A stretch of 64,000 nucleotides of DNA from Streptomyces sp. NBC_01298 (GTDB lineage: Bacteria; Actinomycetota; Actinomycetes; Streptomycetales; Streptomycetaceae). The notes beneath the pieces were generated by a model. The model did no database searches, was not told the origin of the DNA, and was given only the letters and a program-made list of their open reading frames with translations. Numbering within the stretch: position 1 is the stretch's first letter; every line of letters begins with the position of its first letter. The DNA lies in assembly GCF_035978755.1 (NCBI RefSeq), contig NZ_CP108414.1, positions 4,650,001-4,714,000 on the forward strand, written 5' to 3'. This document shows positions 8,344 through 16,982 of the stretch, piece after piece. A program made the position numbers and the translations under genes.

Positions 8344-9488
8344 GGCGCGAGGTCGGCCGAGCGGTCCAGGACGGTCAGCCACTGGCGCATCAGATGGGCC
8401 ATCTGATGCACGAATCCGCGCAGTTCCTGGTTCCACATCGGACCGGTCATGGTCTCCACCGCGTCCTGCAGCTGGTGCGAGAGCGAGCGGTAGGCCTCGT
8501 GGTAGGTGGTGCCGTCGAGCTTGGCGCCCTGCAGCCAGGCCAGCACGTCGTCCAGGACGGCGATGGCCGGAAGCTCCTGCTGGAGGTCGCGCAGCAGGTT
8601 GTGGTCGTTGCGCTCGTGCACGGCCAGCGGGGTGCCGAAGCGGACGGCGTGGCCGAGGTGCTTGGCGCAGGCCTGCACGAAGTACCCGCTGAAGATGTCC
8701 GCGTAGCGGTCGATCACCTGGCCGGTGGCGCGGTAGCCCATCCGCGGGAAGTAGTACGCGGGGATGGCGTCGCGATGTACGGCGGTGTTCTGCGAGTTGA
8801 CGGGAGCCCAGGTGCCGGGGGCGAGGACCGCCTCCTGTCCGGTGAGCGCGCGAACCTCGGGGCCCACCGCGATCCGGGTGATCGCGTCGACGTCGGGGTC
8901 GCCGAGCCACAGGCCGGCGTTGATGCGTACGTCGGCGAGGCCGGTGGTCACGGTGGCCCGGTCCGGGACGCGGTGCCGGTAGGGGTAGCCACGGGGGTAG
9001 ACCTGCATCGGGGTTACGTCGAGCAGCTCGCAGGGGTTCCACCAGCCGGACTCCCCCTCGACCGTGCGGTACGAGCGCTCGCCCGCGACGACCTTCAGGT
9101 GCTCGGCGAAGAAGTCGTCGCCGTGGGGGAAGTTGTCGTCGTCCACGGAGATCAGCAGGTCCGCTCCCGCCGCCCAGGACAGCAGGTAGCCGATGTTGCG
9201 GCGGTTGTCGGAGTCGTACGGGACCAGCGTGGGTGCGCCGAGCCGGTTGAGCAGCGCGTCCTGCTCCGGCACGGTGGGGCTCAGGACGTCCAGGCCCTCT
9301 GCACGGGCCCGCTCGCAGACGTCGAAGAAGGCCTGGGGGGTCTTGCGGTCCGGGACGACGACGAGCCGGATGCGCTCGTCGCCGCGGTGTCGGGCGATGA
9401 GGCCCCGGTAGGCGTCGAAGAAGGCCGCGCTGTCGCCGATCGTGGTCATCACGATGTCGATGTGGCGGGGCCGGTCAACGGTGGTCAT
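8340..9488 (-). CDS. RGP/STELLO-like GT-A protein (possible glycosyltransferase or sugar-nucleotide mutase)
   Basis: A 382-residue soluble protein opening with HIDIVMTTIGDS and carrying LLISVDDDNFPHGDDF, a DDD-type metal site like that of reversibly glycosylated polypeptides (UDP-arabinopyranose mutases) and STELLO-type glycosyltransferases. Further conserved-looking elements are PRGYPYRHR and RINAGLWLGDPDVDA. Its operon partners are a GDP-mannose-epimerase-like enzyme and a HAD phosphatase, which fits handling of an unusual sugar nucleotide. Whether it transfers the sugar or interconverts ring forms cannot be told from sequence. Confidence 0.75.
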   Translation of the reverse strand: MTTVDRPRHIDIVMTTIGDSAAFFDAYRGLIARHRGDERIRLVVVPDRKTPQAFFDVCERARAEGLDVLSPTVPEQDALLNRLGAPTLVPYDSDNRRNIGYLLSWAAGADLLISVDDDNFPHGDDFFAEHLKVVAGERSYRTVEGESGWWNPCELLDVTPMQVYPRGYPYRHRVPDRATVTTGLADVRINAGLWLGDPDVDAITRIAVGPEVRALTGQEAVLAPGTWAPVNSQNTAVHRDAIPAYYFPRMGYRATGQVIDRYADIFSGYFVQACAKHLGHAVRFGTPLAVHERNDHNLLRDLQQELPAIAVLDDVLAWLQGAKLDGTTYHEAYRSLSHQLQDAVETMTGPMWNQELRGFVHQMAHLMRQWLTVLDRSADLAP

Positions 9489-9489
9489 G

Positions 9490-10293
9490 TCAGGTCCTTG
9501 TGTGGGAGAGGGCGAGGGATGCCTCGAGGCGGCCGACCGCTCCGGGGCCGGCCAGGCGGATCATGCTGTCCAGCGCGCCATCACCGTCGAGGCCGGGCAG
9601 GACGTCCTCGGCCCCGGCCGCCAGGAGTTCCCGGGCGGTGGCGGCGCCGGTGGTAACGGCCAGGCAGCTGAGACCGGCCGCATGGGCGGCGGTGACGTCG
9701 CGGACGGTGTCCCCGACGAGCACGCCCGCCGAGGCCGCACCGGTCGGGGTCAGGCTCGCCACTCCGGCGCGTGCCACGTCCTCGCGTTCGGTGGCGGTGT
9801 CGCCGAAGCCGCCGTCGTCGAGCAGACCGGCCAGGCCGGCCGCGCGCAGCTTCCACGCGGCGACCGCACGGGCGTTGCCGGTGCTGGCACCGAGGGCGAA
9901 ACCGGCCTCGGCCAGGGCCCGGAGGAGTTCGCGGGCGCCCGGGAGCAGATCACCGGCCGCGCTGCCCGCCCCGGGCAGCGGGGACCGCTCAAGCCGCCCG
10001 ACCATGTCCGCGACGACCTCGGGCAGTCGCTCGGCGATCTCGTCCTCGGCGGCCCCGGCGAGCCGCAGGGCGGTCCGTACGGTTCCCGCGTCGGTGAAAC
10101 CGGCCAGGTTCACGTCCCGGTAGAAGAGCTCGGCCCCGCGGTACTCGAAGGCGTCCTGCCGGCCCGTCGCGTGGGCGATGGCGGCGGCCATCGCGTCCAT
10201 GTGCATGCGCTGCAGGGCGCAGCCGGGGCGGATCAGGGTGCCGTCCAGGTCGAACAGGGCGATCCGCCGAACCCTCTGGGCGGTCGTCGTCAC
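9490..10293 (-). CDS. HAD-superfamily phosphatase (phosphoglycolate-phosphatase-like)
   Basis: A 267-residue haloacid-dehalogenase hydrolase with motif I FDLDGTLIRPG (nucleophile Asp), a Thr in GASTGNA, Lys in AAWKLRAAGL, and the metal-binding VLVGDTVRDVTAA. A helical cap lies between motif I and motif II. It probably dephosphorylates a sugar phosphate or phosphorylated intermediate. The GTG start at 10293 overlaps the epimerase stop (10290), so it is co-translated with that enzyme. Confidence 0.88.
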   Translation of the reverse strand: MTTTAQRVRRIALFDLDGTLIRPGCALQRMHMDAMAAAIAHATGRQDAFEYRGAELFYRDVNLAGFTDAGTVRTALRLAGAAEDEIAERLPEVVADMVGRLERSPLPGAGSAAGDLLPGARELLRALAEAGFALGASTGNARAVAAWKLRAAGLAGLLDDGGFGDTATEREDVARAGVASLTPTGAASAGVLVGDTVRDVTAAHAAGLSCLAVTTGAATARELLAAGAEDVLPGLDGDGALDSMIRLAGPGAVGRLEASLALSHTRT

Positions 10294-11258
10294 GCGGCAC
10301 CCCGGGCAGCGAGCTCGTCGGTGATCCACCGGTAGGTTTCCAGCAGGCCCTTCTCCAGCGTCACCGCCGGCTCCCAGCCCAGGATCCGGCGCAGCTGCGT
10401 GTTGTCGGAGTTGCGACCGCGGACCCCCTGAGGGCCGTCAACGTGCTCGATGCCGAGATCGTCGCGACCGGCGGCCTCGAACACCAGGTGGGCCAGCTCG
10501 TCGATGGTGACGAGACGGTCGGAGCCGATGTTCAGCGGCTCGCGGTGGTCACTTCGCATGAGCCGGTAGGTGCCCTCCACGCAGTCGTCCACGTAGCAGA
10601 AGGAGCGCGTCTGGCTGCCGTCGCCCCAGACCTCGACCGCGCCGCCGCCCGGCGCGAGCGCAACCTTGCGGCACATCGCCGCCGGGGCCTTCTCCCGGCC
10701 GCCGTCGTACGTTCCTTCGGGCCCGTAGATGTTGTGGTAACGGGCGACGCGGACCTCCATGCCGTGCTGCTCGTGGTAGTAGCGGCACAGCAGCTCCGCC
10801 ATCAGCTTCTCCCAGCCGTAGGAGTCCTGCGGGTTGGCCGGGAAGGCGTCATCCTCGCGCAGTGCCGTGGCGTCCGGGGTGTCCTGGATGTGCTCGGGGT
10901 AGATGCAGGCGGAGGAGGCCAGGAAGTAGCGCCCGACCCCGGCCTGCTGCGCGGCGCGGATGGTGTTGAGGTTGATGAGCGCGTTGTTGTGCAGGATGGT
11001 CGCGGGGTCCCGGGAGATGAAGCCCATGCCGCCCATGTCGGCGGCGAGGGCGTAGACCTCGTCGATGCCCTCGCAGGCAGCGGTGGCGACCGCCGGGTCG
11101 CGGAGGTCGCCGACGAAGAACTCGTCGGCGTCGGTCTCGCCGAACTCGGGCCGCTTCTGGTCAACGCCGCGCACCCACCAGCCCTGTCGGCGCAGGTAGG
11201 TCACGAGGTGGCTGCCGATGAAGCCGCCGGCACCCGTGACGAGAGCTCGCTGGGACAT
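10290..11258 (-). CDS. NAD-dependent nucleotide-sugar epimerase (GDP-mannose 3,5-epimerase-like)
   Basis: A 322-residue extended SDR. TGAGGFIGSH is the Rossmann loop, ASSACIYPE carries the catalytic Ser/Cys pair characteristic of GDP-mannose 3,5-epimerases, and YGWEKLMAE is the YxxxK site. The C-terminal NIGSDRLVTIDELAHLV segment is usual for the family. The likely role is supplying a GDP-L-hexose or derived sugar for the glycosyltransferases in the operon. ATG 11258 is preceded by GAAGGG. It is the first gene of the leftward operon and is divergent from the EEP gene only 28 bp away. Confidence 0.88.
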   Translation of the reverse strand: MSQRALVTGAGGFIGSHLVTYLRRQGWWVRGVDQKRPEFGETDADEFFVGDLRDPAVATAACEGIDEVYALAADMGGMGFISRDPATILHNNALINLNTIRAAQQAGVGRYFLASSACIYPEHIQDTPDATALREDDAFPANPQDSYGWEKLMAELLCRYYHEQHGMEVRVARYHNIYGPEGTYDGGREKAPAAMCRKVALAPGGGAVEVWGDGSQTRSFCYVDDCVEGTYRLMRSDHREPLNIGSDRLVTIDELAHLVFEAAGRDDLGIEHVDGPQGVRGRNSDNTQLRRILGWEPAVTLEKGLLETYRWITDELAARGAA

Positions 11259-11286
11259 GGGGTTTCCCTTCGTTAAAGTGTGGATC

Positions 11287-12102
11287 ATGGGGTTGGGCAA
11301 CGGGTTCCGCGTGGCGACGTACAACATCTGGGGCACCGGTCTGCCCGCTCGGTACTGGCGTGAGCGGGGTGTGCTCCGCGGTGCCGTCGAGGGGTCGCCC
11401 GTGCTCGGCATGCTGGACGAGCAGCAGGTCTGGCAGCGGCGCCGCGAGGGTCTGCACCACGAGCTGGCCGCCGTTTCCCCGGACCTCGTGGCACTCCAAG
11501 AGGTGGTCTCCTCGCCCGGCGCGGCCGAGAGTCGCGCCCATGAGCTGGCACGCCGGCTCGGCCTTCAGGAGGTTGTGCTCTCCGAGGCGGACGGGACCCT
11601 GGGCTCCCTCGCGGTGCTCAGCCGCCGGCCCGTGCTGAGCCGGGCCGAACTACCGCTGCGGTCGATGGCGGGCGCCTTCGGCGGCCACTCCACGGTCCTG
11701 GAGGTCGTGCTGGACTTCGTGCGGTTGTGGGTGGTGCACGTGCCGGTCGGACCGGAAGACGTGCGGGCGGCCGTGATCGGCGAGATCGGTGCACTCGCCG
11801 CCGAGGCTCCGGCGGACCGGCCGTTGCTGCTGTGCGGGGACTTCAACTGCCCTTCCGACGGCCCGCCGATGAAGGGGCTGCTGGCCGACGGCGTGCTGGC
11901 CGACTCCTGGATCGAGGCCGGTGGTGCGTCGGACGCGCTCACCATGCCGATGCCTGGTCCGACCTGGCGGCTGGACTATCTGCTGTACCGGCCGGCCGAC
12001 GGACTCGTACCCCGGCCCGGGCCCCGGCTGCTGGGCGACTCGCCGAACGCGGACGGCCTCCACCCCTCCGACCACTGCGGGGTGGCGGTGGGTTTCGCAT
12101 GA
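11287..12102 (+). CDS. Endonuclease/exonuclease/phosphatase (EEP) family hydrolase
   Basis: A 271-residue metal-dependent phosphoesterase: ATYNIWG, LVALQEV (metal Glu), VVHVPV, LLCGDFNCPSD (DxN) and the final LHPSDHCGV (catalytic Asp-His) are all in order. EEP enzymes cut phosphodiesters or phosphomonoesters on nucleic acids, sugars or lipids; in a sugar-modifying cluster a small-molecule phosphatase is likelier than a nuclease. No signal peptide is visible. ATG 11287 has no clear ribosome site, and GTG 11278 is an alternative; with 28 bp to the divergent gene the message may be leaderless. Confidence 0.82.
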   Translation: MGLGNGFRVATYNIWGTGLPARYWRERGVLRGAVEGSPVLGMLDEQQVWQRRREGLHHELAAVSPDLVALQEVVSSPGAAESRAHELARRLGLQEVVLSEADGTLGSLAVLSRRPVLSRAELPLRSMAGAFGGHSTVLEVVLDFVRLWVVHVPVGPEDVRAAVIGEIGALAAEAPADRPLLLCGDFNCPSDGPPMKGLLADGVLADSWIEAGGASDALTMPMPGPTWRLDYLLYRPADGLVPRPGPRLLGDSPNADGLHPSDHCGVAVGFA

Positions 12103-12176
12103 CGTGCCCGTCAAGGGGTACGCACCTTTCGCTGGAGGGCAACGGCGCTCGGATCGCCGGGGTAGCGGCACATTAA
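12099..12176 (+). CDS. Possible 25-residue translationally coupled small ORF
   Basis: An ATG at 12099 overlaps the EEP stop as ATGA and opens a 25-codon frame ending with TAA at 12176. The product starts MTCPSRGTHLSLEGN, with one Cys, two Thr and three Ser residues. It has no signal peptide and no recognised leader motif. The coupling overlap and the LanB-like gene about 1 kb downstream are the only reasons to list it; the frame could easily be chance. Confidence 0.2.
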   Translation: MTCPSRGTHLSLEGNGARIAGVAAH

Positions 12177-12341
12177 GCAGCCCCCGACCAGGCAAAACAG
12201 GCACTGGCCACTTCATGCCACACGACGGCCGAGGCGCTTGCGGCAAGTTCTTGCCAGATCCTCGGAGGCGGTCGCGGTCCGGCTGCACCATGCTCTGACG
12301 TCGGGATCACCGACATCCGGCATTCGCGCATGAGGTGACCG

Positions 12342-13181
12342 ATGACTTGGAGCAACTGGCGCCGTCTGGGGCCGGCGGAGGGTGGCACCACGGTGCTCAC
12401 CATCGACTTCGGGCCGGGACGGGCAACCGCCGGGTTCGGCGAGCTGGCGCCCCGCCTCACCGGGGACTGGACGCTGTGGGAGCCCCGCACGTTCACGACC
12501 GGCTCCGCTGCCGGCACCGCCGGGAACGGCGACCCGCAGGAGCTGGTGCGGGAGTGGGCCGCGCACACCGCGGCACAGGGGACGAAGGTGGCGGCCGTGA
12601 CCGGCTACTGCTCCGGGTCCACACTGGCCTGCGCGCTGGCCGACGCCCTCCAGGAACAGGGGCTGCCGCGGCCGCTGCTGATCATGTTCGACCCTGACGC
12701 CGCGGACGCCGGACTGATCCACGACTACTACACGACCGCCCTGCGTTCCTTCGAGGGCTTCTTGCCGGACGCCGAGCTGGAGCGGGCCGGCGACCTCGGC
12801 AGCCGCGTGCTTTCGGCAGCCGCGGCCGCAGGACCGAACGGACTCACCGCGCTCGCCCGCGAACTCGGCTCCGAGTACGAGCGGGTGGCCTCGGCGGCCT
12901 GCCGGGCCGCCGGCATGGGCCCGGAGTACGGACGGCAACTGAGCGAGCGGCTCGGCACCTTCCTCGGGTACCTGGCCATCACGGGCCGGGTTGAGGACTC
13001 CGTGCCGGAGCGGGCGACCGCCCGCGGACCCGTAGAGCTGATCGTGTCACGGCAGCAGACGGTTCCCGCCCGGTTCGGCGTCGCGACCCGCACCTTCGAC
13101 GTGGCTCGTGCCGCGCTGCTGGACGACCAGGCCGTGGCCGATACGGTCACGGCTCTGCTGGAACGGGAGGCCGCGCGATGA
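12342..13181 (+). CDS. Thioesterase-like alpha/beta-fold protein with Cys nucleophile elbow
   Basis: A 279-residue protein with an alpha/beta-hydrolase-like core: hydrophobic strand VAAVTGYCSGS places Cys90 where hydrolases have Ser (GxSxG), and LLIMFDPDAADAG may supply the acid. No His is found in the C-terminal part where the catalytic His normally lies, so activity is doubtful or uses another base. It resembles thioesterase domains of natural-product pathways. GAGGTG precedes the ATG at good spacing, and its stop overlaps the LanB-like start (ATGA at 13178), suggesting joint action. Confidence 0.6.
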   Translation: MTWSNWRRLGPAEGGTTVLTIDFGPGRATAGFGELAPRLTGDWTLWEPRTFTTGSAAGTAGNGDPQELVREWAAHTAAQGTKVAAVTGYCSGSTLACALADALQEQGLPRPLLIMFDPDAADAGLIHDYYTTALRSFEGFLPDAELERAGDLGSRVLSAAAAAGPNGLTALARELGSEYERVASAACRAAGMGPEYGRQLSERLGTFLGYLAITGRVEDSVPERATARGPVELIVSRQQTVPARFGVATRTFDVARAALLDDQAVADTVTALLEREAAR

Positions 13182-15550
13182 CGGGGCACGACGCACTGAA
13201 CACGGACGACCACCTCGTACCGCTGGGCACGACGGGCTGGCAGCTGTGGCGCGACGTCGTCCTGCGCAGTGCGGGGTTCCCCGCCGACCGGGTGCTCGCG
13301 CTGACCGATCCCGCGCTCGCCACCGCGGCCGACCTCCGCAACGCCGCCGGCGCCAAGCCCGGCACACACGCGCACGAGACCTACCTGTCCGCCTTCGACG
13401 AGGCTGCCGGACGGCTCTCCGCCGCCGTCCGGGCCACCGCGCGGGAGCCGCTCTTCCGCGAGGCGGTGACCTGGCAGAACCGCAAACTGGTGGCGGACTG
13501 CTTGAACAAGGCGGCGGCCGGTGAACCACGCAACGTCCGCGGCCGCAATCACGAGATGACCATCACCAGTTACGTCCAGCGCTACTCGCTGAAGAACGAC
13601 ACGATCGGGTTCTTCGGGCCGGTGGGCTGGGCCGAGTGGAAGCCGTCCGCCGGGACCGGTCTGGAAGTCGACCACGGCCCCGGCCTGCTCGCCCGCCGGA
13701 CGGTGTATTTCGAGTCCTGGGCGATCGACGCCGTGGCGCGGACCCTGTCCGAGGACCCGCGGATGCTGCCCTGGCTGGCACCGCGCACGGTGCCCTCCGA
13801 CCGGCTCGACGGCCAGCTGCTGCACCGCCCCGGCAAGCCCCCGCTGGGTCTGTCCGAAGAGGAGGCCGAGGTCGTCGGCCTGTGCGACGGCGTACGCACC
13901 ACCCAGGAGATCGCCCAGGAATTGCTCTGGTCGGGCCTGCCGGGCCTGGAGTCGGAGCGGGAGGTGTTCGCCGTCCTCGACTCCCTGCGCGACCGCGGAC
14001 TGCTGGTGATCGACCTGGTGGGCCCGATCGAGGCGTTTCCCGAGCAGACCCTGGCCAAGAAGCTGGAGCTCGTCGGTGACCTGGACCTGCGCACCGGCGC
14101 TTTGGCGACCTTGAAGCGGCTCACCGACGCGCGCAACACGATCGCCGACGCCGCCGGGGACTCCGAGGCACTCGCCGCCGCGATGGACGGGCTCAACGCC
14201 GCCTTCGAGGAGATCACCGGCGGCTCCTCCGTCCGCCGCGCCGGCGCCACGTACGCCGGACGAACCCTGGTGTACGAGGACACCGTCCGCGACGTGCGCG
14301 CCGCTCTCGGCAAACCGCTGCTGGACGAACTCGCCCCGTCACTGGGCCTGATGCTGGACAGCACCCGCTGGCTGGTGAATCGGATCGCCGACGGCTACAG
14401 CTCTCTGTTCACCGGATTCCACGACCGCTGGTCCGAGCGCACCGGGGACCCGGCCATGCCCCTGCACAACATGGTCAGCATGGCCACGCCCCACCTGTTC
14501 TTCTCCATCCGGCAGTTGCCGGGACCGGTGAAGTCCGCCATCACGGACTTCCAGGAGCGCTGGACACGGATCCTCCAGATCCCGGACGGCGCACGCCACC
14601 ATCAGGTGACCGTGGCGGAGATCGCCGACCGGGTCCGCGAAGAGTTCCCGGCCGCCCCGGTGGCCTGGGCCACAGCCGTGCACCACGCCCCCGACCTGAT
14701 GATCACCGCCGCCGACGCCGAGGCGGTGACACGCGGGGAGTACCAGTGGGTGCTGGGTGAACTGCACACCGCGTTCAACTCGTTGGAGAGCCGGCTCTTC
14801 GTCGAACAGCACGACGTGCCCGCCTCGCTCCTTGCGGCCGACAGCGCCGACCACGGCTCCCGGCGCATCTACCTCGTCCCGCCCAAGGACTGGCCGGCGG
14901 TCACCTCACGGCTGGCCCCTCCCTCGACGCTGCTCGCCCCCGCCTACACCTACTGGTCGCTGCGGGACGGTGCGGTGGAGGCGCCCGGACGGATGCTGGC
15001 GCTGGCCGACCTCTTCGTGCACCAGGAGGAGGGACGACTGGTCGTACGGTCCCGGAGCGAGGCATTCAGCGCCGACCTGATGGAGATGATGGGCGAGCTC
15101 CTCTCGGCGGCTTCGGTGAACGCCTTCAAGCCGTTGGCCTCCGCCCCGCACCGGCCCCGGGTCTCCGTCGGCAAGATGGTGGTTTCGCGCGAGTCCTGGT
15201 CGTTCAGGGCCGCGGACCTCTCCTGGGCCACCGTCAAGTCGGAGCCCGAACGGTTCCGGGCCGCGCGGGCCTGGCGCGGCGAACAGGGGCTGCCGGAACG
15301 CGTCTTCTACAAATCCCCGGCCGAGGACAAACCGGCGTTCGCCGACTTCACGTCGATCGCTCTGGTCAATATGCTCGCCAAGATCATCCGCAAGACGGCG
15401 GAGGATCCCGACGCCGGCATCGGTCTGACCGAGATGCTGCCCGATCTCGAGGGGACCTGGCTCCAGGACCGTACCGGAGCCAGGTTCACCGCGGAATTGC
15501 GCACCGTGGCCGTCGACACCTACGGCCACCCGTCCCGACAGGAGAACTGA
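13178..15550 (+). CDS. LanB-like protein (lantibiotic dehydratase N-terminal, glutamylation-type domain)
   Basis: A 790-residue protein matching the large tRNA-dependent domain of LanB enzymes, with signature SYVQRYSLKNDTIGFFGPVGW (about 128-148) and a C-terminal segment PRVSVGKMVVSRESW. In class I lanthipeptide synthesis this domain uses glutamyl-tRNA to modify Ser/Thr; related stand-alone proteins (PEARLs) add amino acids to peptide C-termini. No separate elimination domain, LanC cyclase or convincing precursor gene is nearby, so I infer an aminoacyl-tRNA-dependent transfer onto a carrier-bound or small-molecule intermediate. It is tightly coupled to the preceding gene. Confidence 0.78.
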   Translation: MTGHDALNTDDHLVPLGTTGWQLWRDVVLRSAGFPADRVLALTDPALATAADLRNAAGAKPGTHAHETYLSAFDEAAGRLSAAVRATAREPLFREAVTWQNRKLVADCLNKAAAGEPRNVRGRNHEMTITSYVQRYSLKNDTIGFFGPVGWAEWKPSAGTGLEVDHGPGLLARRTVYFESWAIDAVARTLSEDPRMLPWLAPRTVPSDRLDGQLLHRPGKPPLGLSEEEAEVVGLCDGVRTTQEIAQELLWSGLPGLESEREVFAVLDSLRDRGLLVIDLVGPIEAFPEQTLAKKLELVGDLDLRTGALATLKRLTDARNTIADAAGDSEALAAAMDGLNAAFEEITGGSSVRRAGATYAGRTLVYEDTVRDVRAALGKPLLDELAPSLGLMLDSTRWLVNRIADGYSSLFTGFHDRWSERTGDPAMPLHNMVSMATPHLFFSIRQLPGPVKSAITDFQERWTRILQIPDGARHHQVTVAEIADRVREEFPAAPVAWATAVHHAPDLMITAADAEAVTRGEYQWVLGELHTAFNSLESRLFVEQHDVPASLLAADSADHGSRRIYLVPPKDWPAVTSRLAPPSTLLAPAYTYWSLRDGAVEAPGRMLALADLFVHQEEGRLVVRSRSEAFSADLMEMMGELLSAASVNAFKPLASAPHRPRVSVGKMVVSRESWSFRAADLSWATVKSEPERFRAARAWRGEQGLPERVFYKSPAEDKPAFADFTSIALVNMLAKIIRKTAEDPDAGIGLTEMLPDLEGTWLQDRTGARFTAELRTVAVDTYGHPSRQEN

Positions 15551-15552
15551 CC

Positions 15553-16413
15553 ATGGCCATCGCGCCCGAACTGCCCGAGCCCGCCTCCACTCTCGGCCGT
15601 ATCAGGGACAGGCTGGCTACGCTGCCCGGCATCACGGGCATCGCCCTCGGCGGATCCCGGGCCCGCGGTGTGGCCCGCCCGGACTCGGACATCGACATCG
15701 GTCTCTACTACGACCCCGCCGCGCGGCCCGACTTCGAGCTGGTCCTGGCTGCCGCCGCGGACCTGGACGACGACGGTGAGCCGGCCGGGCACGGCTCGTA
15801 CGGCGACTGGGGGCCGTGGATCAATGGCGGCGTGTGGCTGGTCGTGGACGGATTCAAGACCGACATCCTGCTGCGCGACCACGCCCGCGTGGAGAAAGTG
15901 GTCCGGGACACCGCTCAGGGCATCATCACCACTGCCTATCAGCCGGGACATCCCCATGGCTTCGTGTCGACGATCTACGCGGGCGAGGTCTGTCACAACC
16001 TGCCCCTCTACGACCCCCAGGGCCGACTCGCGGACCTGCGCGCGCTCGTTTCGCCGTATCCGGACGCCCTTCTGGAAGCGACGGTGAACCAGTTCGGCTG
16101 GGAGGCCGGATTCTCCCTGCACAACGCCCATTCCCCGGCTCGTCGTGGCGACCTGACCCAGGTCACCGGTCTGCTGTACCGGACCGTGGTCTGCATGAAC
16201 CAAGTGGTTTTCGCCCACAACGGCCGCTTCGTCCTCAACGAGAAGGGCGCCTTGGGCGAGGCCTCGGGGATGCCCCGTACCCCCCACGACTACCAGTCCC
16301 GCGTCGAAGCGGCGCTGACGGGCCTTTCCTGCGAACCGCGCGTACTGCAGGCGGCCGTCGACAACCTGCGGGAGGTCCACGACGAGTTGGCGTCGTGGAC
16401 GAAGGACGTGTGA
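15553..16413 (+). CDS. Small-molecule nucleotidyltransferase (pol-beta-like fold)
   Basis: A 286-residue protein with the MNT/antibiotic-nucleotidyltransferase core: ALGGSRARGVARPDSDIDIGLYY supplies the GS and DxD metal ligands and VDGFKTDILLRD the third acid, followed by a helical C-terminal half. The family transfers NMP to hydroxyl groups of antibiotics or proteins. In this position it could be a self-resistance enzyme that adenylylates the product, or a tailoring step. It lies 2 nt after the LanB-like gene and overlaps the kinase start. Confidence 0.85.
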   Translation: MAIAPELPEPASTLGRIRDRLATLPGITGIALGGSRARGVARPDSDIDIGLYYDPAARPDFELVLAAAADLDDDGEPAGHGSYGDWGPWINGGVWLVVDGFKTDILLRDHARVEKVVRDTAQGIITTAYQPGHPHGFVSTIYAGEVCHNLPLYDPQGRLADLRALVSPYPDALLEATVNQFGWEAGFSLHNAHSPARRGDLTQVTGLLYRTVVCMNQVVFAHNGRFVLNEKGALGEASGMPRTPHDYQSRVEAALTGLSCEPRVLQAAVDNLREVHDELASWTKDV

Positions 16414-16982
16414 GCGGGACCCCGGCCGGTTCCGCCGACGGCGGGGTTCCACCGGTCTGGCTGATCACCGGCATCCCCGGCGCGGGCAAGAGCACCGTGG
16501 CCCGCGCACTCGCGGAAACGGCCCCTCGCGGCGTACAGATCGAGGGCGACCGGCTGCGACGGCTGATCGTCAGCGGGGACGTACCGCCCCGCCCGGAGCA
16601 CGATGAGGAGGCGGAGCGACAGATCGAGCTGAACGTCCGGAACCAGTGTCTGCTGGCCTCCTCCTTCCAGCAGGCGGGCTTCGAGGTCGTCATCGACTAC
16701 GTGGTCACCTCGAAGGCCCGGCTCAACCTGTATCGGGCACTGCTGTTGTCCGGCCCACTGCGGCTGGTGGTGCTGGCTCCCGGGTCCGCCGTCGCCCTGC
16801 GCCGCGACGCGGCACGCGGCAAGCAGGTCCTGGGCGACTGGCTGCACCTGGAGGAGGAGATGCGCGGGGAGCTGGGAGGCGCCGGGCTGTGGCTGGACAA
16901 CAGAGCGCTTTCCGTGGACGAGACGGTGACCCGAATCCTCGGCCGCACTCGCGAAGCGACTCTGGAGAAGTACGTCCCCTGA
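16410..16982 (+). CDS. P-loop kinase (AAA/zeta-toxin/chloramphenicol-phosphotransferase type)
   Basis: A 190-residue protein with Walker A GIPGAGKST near residue 24, a following GDRLRRLI and an IDYVV Walker-B-like strand, the layout of small kinases acting on sugars, nucleotides or antibiotics. The start is GTG 16410, overlapping the nucleotidyltransferase stop as GTGA. Paired with a nucleotidyltransferase, it may inactivate and so protect against the product, or phosphorylate an intermediate later removed by the cluster phosphatases. That role is inference. Confidence 0.78.
   Translation: MSGTPAGSADGGVPPVWLITGIPGAGKSTVARALAETAPRGVQIEGDRLRRLIVSGDVPPRPEHDEEAERQIELNVRNQCLLASSFQQAGFEVVIDYVVTSKARLNLYRALLLSGPLRLVVLAPGSAVALRRDAARGKQVLGDWLHLEEEMRGELGGAGLWLDNRALSVDETVTRILGRTREATLEKYVP

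Noticed and set aside
11258..11287. A separate promoter gene region or small RNA in the 28-bp divergent gap
   Set aside because: Too short to hold more than overlapping promoters; no structure seen.
13178..15550. Reading the region as a class I lanthipeptide cluster
   Set aside because: No LanC, transporter/protease or convincing precursor with a leader was found, and surrounding genes are acyl-carrier and sugar enzymes.
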